Origin: Deltaproteobacteria bacterium
Lineage (GTDB): Bacteria > Bdellovibrionota > UBA1018 > UBA923
Direction of reading: 5' to 3'
Assembly: GCA_016194795.1 (NCBI GenBank)
Contig: JACQAX010000122.1
Coordinates: 1 to 9,532, forward strand
Length of the DNA stretch: 9,532 nt
Shown: in pieces, positions 5,775 through 9,532 of the stretch
How positions within the stretch are numbered: the stretch's first letter is position 1
Layout of the letters: each line of letters opens with the position of its first letter
Notes under the pieces: model-generated
Seen by the model: the letters and a program-made list of their open reading frames with translations, nothing else
The model's database searches: none
Told to the model about the DNA's origin: nothing
Program-made: the position numbers and the translations under genes

Positions 5775-7841
5775 ATGAAAACCACGCTCATGCTTCTCGC
5801 CTCGCTCGCGACCCTCTCGACGGCGCTGGCCGCTGATCCGGTCTATCCGAAAATCAAGTTCACCTACAGCGCGCAGGACATCAAAGTCGAATGCGCCGCC
5901 GCGCTCGCGAAAGCCTCGCGGCAAGTCGAGCGCCTCGCCCGGCTTGGTGACGACCAGCGCACCTTCACCAACACCGTCGTCGCCTTCGAGAAAATCCAGA
6001 ACGCGGTCGACGAGCAGCTCGGGCCCATCCTCTTTCTCAGCTCCGTTTCGCCGAGCAGCGCGGTGCTCGACGCCTCCAACGACTGCGGCGACAAGGTCAG
6101 CTCGTTTTACGTGGCGCTCTCGGGGCGCACCGATCTTTACAAGGCGATCGACGTCGTGGCGCACCAGGACCTGAGGCTCGACGTCGAGGACGCCAAGCTC
6201 CTCGAGGAAACCGTGCGCGGCTTCAAGCGCAGCGGCGCCTCGCTGCCCGAGGACGTCCGCGCGCAGGTGACGAAGCTCAAGGACCAGCTGGGGCTGGCGC
6301 AGAACGCCTTCTCGAAAAACCTGGCCAAGGCCAACGACACGGCCGAGCTCACCAAAGACGAGCTCGCCGGCATGAACGACGACTACATCTCCACGCTCAA
6401 GGCCACCGACAAGGGCACCTACCTTCTCACGCTGCTCGACGCCTCGCAGTTTCTCCCCTTCATGGAGAACGGCACGAACGCCGAGGCGCGCAAGAAGGTG
6501 CAGACGGCCCACGACAAGGTCGCCGCGCCCCAGAACGTCGCGCTCCTCGAGCAGGCCATCGCGCTTCGCGACCAGATCGCCAAGCTTTCGGGCTTTCCGA
6601 CGTGGGCGGCCTACCAGCTCGACGCCAAGATGGCCAAGTCGCCTGAGCGCGTGAACGAGTTTCTGGCCGACCTCGCCACGCGTCTGGCACCCAAGGTCGA
6701 CGCCGATCTGGCCGGCCTGCTCGAGCTGAAAAAGAAGGACGAGCCTTCCGCCACCAAGGTCTACCTCTGGGACTGGCGCTACTACGACAACCAGCTCAAA
6801 AAATCGCGCGCCGTCGACAACGAGGCCATCCGCGCCTACTTCCCGGTCGACAAGGTCATCACGGCGGTGTTCGACATCTACCAGCGGCTTCTCACGGTGA
6901 AGTTCACCGAGATCGTCCCGGCCTATGCCTGGGCGCCCGAGGTGCGGCTGTTTGAAGTGCGTGATGCCCGTGCGGGTAACGAAGGGGCGCTCATCGGCCA
7001 CTTCTACCTCGACCTCTATCCCCGCGAGAACAAGTACAAGCACTTCGCCGCGTTCGACATCATCCACGCCCGTCGCAACAAGGACGGCAGCTACCACACG
7101 CCGGTTTCATCGGTGGTCGGCAACTTCCCGAAGGCGGCACCCGGCAAGCCGTCGCTGCTCCTGCACAGCGACGTCGAGACCTTCTTCCACGAGTTCGGCC
7201 ACATCATGCACCAGACGCTCACCGACGCGCGCTACTCGTCGCTTGCCGGCACGAACGTGCGCGGCGACTACGTCGAAGCGCCGTCGCAGATGCTCGAGAA
7301 CTGGGTCTGGGACCGCGATGAGATCAAAAAGATCTCGAGCCACTACAAAGACGGCTCGCAGCTCCCCGACACGCTCATCGACAGCATGCTCGCGGCCAAG
7401 CACCTCGACGAGGGCATCACCTGGTCGAGGCAGCTCTTCTTCGCCTCGTTCGACATGCTCGCGCATTCGAGCGGCGCCGCGGTCGACACGACCAAGCTCT
7501 GGAACGAGCTGAGCCCGCGCATCTACCGCATGGACTCGACCGAGGGCAACGCCGCGCAGGCAAGCTTCGGCCACCTCATGGGCGGCTACGACGCGGGCTA
7601 CTACGGCTACCTCTGGTCGAAGGTCTACGCCCAGGACATGTTCACCGTGTTCCAGGCCGCCGGCCTCGAGAGCCCGGTCGCGGGCGACAAGTACCGCGAG
7701 TGGATCCTGCGCAAGGGCGGCGTGTACGAGCCCGACGTGCTGATCCGCAACTTCCTCGGCCGCGAGCCGAACAAGGAAGCGTTCTACAAGAGCCTGGGGA
7801 TCGGCGACACGAAGCCGCAGCCGCTGGGCTTGCTGAACTAG
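5775..7841 (+). CDS. Secreted M3-family zinc oligopeptidase (thimet oligopeptidase-like)
   Basis: The 688-residue protein starts with a Sec signal peptide (K2, hydrophobic core 5-17, probable cut after A19 in TALA-AD), so it should act in the periplasm. The rest is a full-length M3 metallopeptidase, which cleaves short peptides inside a deep helical channel. The active site is clear: HEFGH at 472-476 (zinc ligands H472 and H476, general base E473), then GDYVEAPSQMLENW (497-510) with E501 as third zinc ligand. H472 to E501 is 29 residues, as in mammalian thimet oligopeptidase. SFGHLMGGYDAGYYGYLW (597-614) carries the conserved His and Tyr residues that bind substrate. GFPTWAAY (273-280) is also typical. 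All catalytic residues are present, so it should be active. AGGGGA 4 bases before the ATG supports this start. Cytosolic M3 enzymes lack the signal peptide. Likely role: turnover of periplasmic peptides. Confidence 0.93.
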   Translation: MKTTLMLLASLATLSTALAADPVYPKIKFTYSAQDIKVECAAALAKASRQVERLARLGDDQRTFTNTVVAFEKIQNAVDEQLGPILFLSSVSPSSAVLDASNDCGDKVSSFYVALSGRTDLYKAIDVVAHQDLRLDVEDAKLLEETVRGFKRSGASLPEDVRAQVTKLKDQLGLAQNAFSKNLAKANDTAELTKDELAGMNDDYISTLKATDKGTYLLTLLDASQFLPFMENGTNAEARKKVQTAHDKVAAPQNVALLEQAIALRDQIAKLSGFPTWAAYQLDAKMAKSPERVNEFLADLATRLAPKVDADLAGLLELKKKDEPSATKVYLWDWRYYDNQLKKSRAVDNEAIRAYFPVDKVITAVFDIYQRLLTVKFTEIVPAYAWAPEVRLFEVRDARAGNEGALIGHFYLDLYPRENKYKHFAAFDIIHARRNKDGSYHTPVSSVVGNFPKAAPGKPSLLLHSDVETFFHEFGHIMHQTLTDARYSSLAGTNVRGDYVEAPSQMLENWVWDRDEIKKISSHYKDGSQLPDTLIDSMLAAKHLDEGITWSRQLFFASFDMLAHSSGAAVDTTKLWNELSPRIYRMDSTEGNAAQASFGHLMGGYDAGYYGYLWSKVYAQDMFTVFQAAGLESPVAGDKYREWILRKGGVYEPDVLIRNFLGREPNKEAFYKSLGIGDTKPQPLGLLN

Positions 7842-7846
7842 CTAGT
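7837..7846. other. Ten-base palindrome holding both stop codons of convergent genes
   Basis: ACTAGCTAGT is a perfect palindrome containing the peptidase TAG (7839-7841) and, on the other strand, the recX TAG (7844-7842). The two genes meet with no base between them, so a terminator for either must lie within the other gene or be absent. Confidence 0.7.
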
Positions 7847-8303
7847 AGTCTTCATCCGGAGCCGCGCCGCTGAGGGCCTTTCGGGCGATGTCGTAGGAAA
7901 AACCCCTGCGCATCAACGCCTGGATCGCCTTGGCGGCGGCGGCCCGGTCTTTGGACGCATCGGGATATTTGCGCTCGATGAGCTCGCGCGCGGTCGTGAG
8001 CTCGGACTTGTCGGCGACCTGGCCGAGCAGCGCGCGCGTCTGGACGGTGGAGAGCTCCACGCCCTTTGCTTTAAGCTTCATGCGGATGTAGCCGGCCCCT
8101 TTTCCGCGGCCCGCCTGGTAGCGCACCATCATGCGCGCGTAGCGGTCGTCGTCGAGCAGCCGATCGGCCACGAGCTTGGCGACGACCTCGGCCGCGTCTT
8201 CGCGCGAGATCTCTTTTCGCTCGAGATAAGCGGCCAGCTCGTGGGCCGAATACTCGCGGGCGCTCAGGCGGCGGAGGGCGAGATTGTAGGCGTCCTGGTT
8301 CAT
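7842..8303 (-). CDS. recX: RecX-family regulator of RecA
   Basis: The 153-residue protein has the three-helix-repeat pattern of RecX, which binds RecA filaments and modulates recombination and SOS signalling. Diagnostic segments are ALRRLSAREYSAHELAAYL (9-27), the usual A...L..R.yS..EL..yL motif. LLDDDRYARMMVRYQAGRGKGAGYI (49-73) matches lLdD.rfA...v......G.g..rI. The second repeat is ELIERKYPD (107-115), and RRGFSYDIARKAL (132-144) is the C-terminal RGF.yd.i...l motif. Length is normal for the family. The ATG at 8303 is preceded by AAGGGG (8312-8317) at 8 bases, and a promoter lies just upstream. The open frame extends to 8549, but that part has no RecX similarity. recA itself is not in the window, so recX is unlinked here or recA lies elsewhere. 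Confidence 0.9.
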   Translation of the reverse strand: MNQDAYNLALRRLSAREYSAHELAAYLERKEISREDAAEVVAKLVADRLLDDDRYARMMVRYQAGRGKGAGYIRMKLKAKGVELSTVQTRALLGQVADKSELTTARELIERKYPDASKDRAAAAKAIQALMRRGFSYDIARKALSGAAPDEDY

Positions 8304-8325
8304 CGGCTTTACCCCTTCGCCGCCT

Positions 8326-8353
8326 ATTCTGCAGGGTGCGTGCCCGAAATCAA
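8326..8353 (-). promoter_or_regulatory. Candidate promoter for recX
   Basis: On the minus strand TTGATT (8348-8353) lies 16 bases before CAGAAT (8326-8331). The leader to the ATG at 8303 would be about 15-20 bases and contain the AAGGGG ribosome site. I see no standard gammaproteobacterial LexA box (CTGT-N8-ACAG) over it. Confidence 0.45.
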
Positions 8354-8404
8354 GCACGGAAGGCGCACCGACCTGTGTCGGGCCGACCCCCGCCCGAAAT
8401 AAGC
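8342..8404. repeat. Pair of direct repeats, GCCCGAAAT(C)AAGC, 50 bases apart
   Basis: GCCCGAAATCAAGC (8342-8355) recurs as GCCCGAAATAAGC (8392-8404), differing by one missing C. The first copy overlaps the -35 region of the recX promoter. Repeats at five helical turns in a divergent control region suggest a regulator site, but could be chance. Confidence 0.35.
8368..8387. promoter_or_regulatory. Triple alternating half-site CCGAC-N4-GTCGG-N1-CCGAC
   Basis: Three 5-base half-sites alternate in orientation: CCGAC (8368-8372), GTCGG (8377-8381) and CCGAC (8383-8387). They lie 14 bases upstream of the recX -35 element and about 100 bases before the small ORF on the other strand. The arrangement is operator-like; the binding protein is unknown. 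Confidence 0.35.
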
Positions 8405-8417
8405 CGTGGCGATCCGC

Positions 8418-8438
8418 GGGGCTGCGGCCGGCAGCCCC
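8418..8438 (+). promoter_or_regulatory. Strong GC hairpin upstream of the small ORF
   Basis: GGGGCTGC (8418-8425) and GCAGCCCC (8431-8438) form a perfect 8-base stem with loop GGCCG. It ends 48 bases before the ATG of the 21-codon ORF. What follows (TGGCCCTCG) is not a T-run, so an intrinsic terminator is unlikely. It could be a leader structure or part of a small RNA. Confidence 0.4.
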
Positions 8439-8486
8439 TGGCCCTCGCGCTGCAATATCTGTCTCCAGGAAAGCGAGAGAAAGAAT

Positions 8487-8552
8487 ATGCAGATCCTCAT
8501 CTACGTCGTCCTGGAAGTCTTCGCGTCGCTTACCGCGCGCCTCAACCACTAA
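8487..8552 (+). CDS. Putative 21-residue hydrophobic small protein
   Basis: The frame runs from ATG at 8487 to TAA at 8550-8552. Residues 3-15 are almost entirely hydrophobic (ILIYVVLEVFASL, with one Glu), followed by TARLNH, giving a short membrane-helix-like segment with a basic tail. Nineteen of 21 codons end in G or C, matching the codon habit of the neighbouring genes. The ORF ends 11 bases before the stop of the convergent lipoprotein gene and begins after a structured 180-base region, a place where a gene would fit. The upstream purine tract GCGAGAGAAAGAAT is only a weak ribosome site, and AGGA is 16 bases away. A GTG at 8406 in the same frame would give 48 residues but has no ribosome site. 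Possible identities: small membrane protein, type I toxin-like peptide, or chance. Confidence 0.4.
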   Translation: MQILIYVVLEVFASLTARLNH

Positions 8553-8563
8553 GCCGGAAGCTG

Positions 8564-9133
8564 TTATTTATGAAGCGGCCAAAGATCCGTCAGCACGCAG
8601 CGGCTGATCTCGTCAAAGTGGCAGTAACCGTCGTAGCCCTCGCGATTGCGGGAGCAGTCGTGATCCGGAATGGCATACCGCCAGTCGGCGTTTTCGCCGC
8701 CGTCGGCCTTGCCGCTCCAGCGCTCCTTATAAATATAATCCACCGAGCACGAAAAGAAGGCGCCCAGGAAAAACGCGGGATCAAGCGGAGCTGAGCCGTC
8801 CGGGTCGTGCGCGGGCGGCGCCCCCTGCATGATCACGCCCGCGAACACGCGCTGGGTGGTCCAGCCGTGCGCGTCGCGCGTGAGGTTGATCTGGCCCATG
8901 CGCCCTTCCCAGAGCTTCTTTCCCGCGATGAGCGCGCGCAGCTTGGCCAGCCCCTCGGGGCTGCCCCAGGTAGCCAGCGCGTCGCCGGCCAGCGCCTTGC
9001 GCAGCAGCTCGACGTTGCCGGCGCGCGTTGCCTCGAAGGCGGTGCCCACGACGGCGTGGGGAGAGGAATAGTCGTCGCAGCCGGCGGCCAGAGCCGCCGT
9101 TGCAAACAGGAAACCGATTTTTGCGAGCTTCAT
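8564..9133 (-). CDS. Lipoprotein of unknown function, four mature cysteines
   Basis: The 189-residue protein has a type II signal peptide: K2 and K5, hydrophobic core 6-17 and LAAGC with the lipidated C19. D20 and D21 follow. In enterobacteria Asp at +2 keeps lipoproteins in the inner membrane, so this one may stay there if the rule holds in this organism. Residues 25-72 (PHAVVGTAFEATRAGNVELL and onward) form a helical stretch resembling the start of small NTF2-like/DUF4878-type lipoproteins, but this is a weak resemblance. The C-terminal half has C129, C160, C171 and C179, enough for two disulfides, and is rich in Trp and Tyr. The ATG directly abuts the TAG of the upstream frame (no gap), so translation is probably coupled; a GGGAGA sits about 11 bases upstream. 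Function not recognised. Confidence 0.8.
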   Translation of the reverse strand: MKLAKIGFLFATAALAAGCDDYSSPHAVVGTAFEATRAGNVELLRKALAGDALATWGSPEGLAKLRALIAGKKLWEGRMGQINLTRDAHGWTTQRVFAGVIMQGAPPAHDPDGSAPLDPAFFLGAFFSCSVDYIYKERWSGKADGGENADWRYAIPDHDCSRNREGYDGYCHFDEISRCVLTDLWPLHK

Positions 9134-9532
9134 CTAAAAAGACATCTCCCGCGCAAGCGGCGCGAAGTCGCTTGCGCTCAAGCGCGGAACGCCCAGCTGG
9201 CCCACGGCCAGGCTTCCGCAGTAGTTGCCGAGGCGAAGCGCCTCGTGGGGAGGGAGTGAGCGGGATAGCCCGTAGGCGAACCCCGCGAGAAAGCTGTCGC
9301 CCGCGCCGGTCGGATCGCGCTCGACGGCCGGAAAAGCCGGCACGCGAAAGCCGTCGACGCCATGTCTTACGGTGTCGCGATAGCCGTTCCAATCGCTAAC
9401 CACTTGCGGCAGACCGGCGGCCATGGCCTCGAGCGGAGTAAGTCCGAACGTTTCTTGAACATTGTCGGCCAGCGAACAAAAGATGTCGGCCGCCTGCCAC
9501 ACGGCGCGGTGCAAGTCCTGCCTTTCGTCGAG
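9134..9532 (-). CDS. Chimeric frame: GT4 glycosyltransferase segment joined to a PfkB sugar-kinase C-terminus (partial)
   Basis: The frame enters from beyond base 9532; 132 codons are visible. Residues 8-65 read as a GT4 glycosyltransferase nucleotide-sugar domain: WQAADIFCSL (12-21), ETFGLTPLEAMAAGLP (27-42) with the E-X7-E pair E27/E35, and SDWNGYRDTVRHGVDGF (46-62). From about residue 65 the sequence becomes the C-terminal end of a PfkB/ribokinase-family kinase. That part has RDPTGAGDSFLAGF (72-85) with the GAGD anion hole and D79 as catalytic base, then a helical NYCGSLAVGQLG (103-114). The two families meet at R-V-P-A-F-P-A (63-69, bases 9326-9346) without a frameshift. Neither half is complete: the transferase lacks its C-terminal helices and the kinase lacks its substrate and lid regions. 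It could be a deletion product, a remnant, or an assembly error. The stop abuts the lipoprotein ATG, so the pair forms one transcription unit. Confidence 0.7.
   Translation of the reverse strand, partial: LDERQDLHRAVWQAADIFCSLADNVQETFGLTPLEAMAAGLPQVVSDWNGYRDTVRHGVDGFRVPAFPAVERDPTGAGDSFLAGFAYGLSRSLPPHEALRLGNYCGSLAVGQLGVPRLSASDFAPLAREMSF

Noticed and set aside
5718..7097. 459-codon frame antisense to the oligopeptidase
   Set aside because: Val/Gly/Arg/Asp-rich shadow of a gene with intact M3 active-site motifs.
8304..8549. N-terminal extension of recX by 82 codons
   Set aside because: No RecX similarity in the extension; the ATG at 8303 has an AAGGGG ribosome site and a promoter lies inside the extension.
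8336..8794. 152-codon plus-strand frame overlapping the small ORF and the lipoprotein gene
   Set aside because: Overlaps a well-supported lipoprotein gene on the other strand, starts without a ribosome site and shows no domain; the 21-codon frame in another phase has better codon use.
1..9532. Mobile element, CRISPR array or defence system
   Set aside because: No transposase, integrase, terminal repeats, regularly spaced repeats or known defence-gene motifs were seen on either strand.

Overview
The window looks like chromosomal DNA from a Gram-negative, GC-rich bacterium. It carries two lipoprotein-type signal peptides, a Sec-exported peptidase and two receptors of the 7TMR-DISM type (a periplasmic domain followed by seven membrane spans). 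The IF-1 and the receptor architecture would fit a Bdellovibrionota or deltaproteobacterial-like lineage, but this is a weak inference. No rRNA, tRNA, CRISPR array, insertion sequence or integrase is visible, and no gene-free stretch exceeds about 260 bases.

Layout. At 1-319 (minus) lies the start of a Gly-rich lipoprotein with a good promoter. From 573 to 4417 (plus) two paralogous membrane receptors are translationally coupled: the second GTG overlaps the first TAG by one base. Each has one N-terminal span, a periplasmic jelly-roll-like sensor domain with a conserved Cys pair, seven spans, and a cytoplasmic domain that looks like an eroded class III nucleotide cyclase, more eroded in the second copy. 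Converging on them is a minus-strand pair, infA (IF-1, GTG start) followed by an EamA/DMT transporter. A 192-base divergent region with several dyads separates infA from a secreted M3 zinc oligopeptidase (5775-7841). That gene meets recX (minus, 7842-8303) stop codon to stop codon. Upstream of recX lies a 260-base region with a recX promoter, repeated half-sites, a strong hairpin and a probable 21-codon hydrophobic small ORF (8487-8552). The window ends with a minus-strand pair: a reading frame that switches from GT4 glycosyltransferase to the C-terminal end of a PfkB sugar kinase, directly abutting an inner-membrane-type lipoprotein gene.

Most novel points: the tandem receptor pair with decaying cyclase domains, the glycosyltransferase/PfkB chimera at the right edge, and the tiny hydrophobic ORF with its structured leader. 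The remaining genes are ordinary housekeeping or transport genes. Very long open frames antisense to or out of frame with the receptors and the peptidase are GC-rich shadows and are not annotated.
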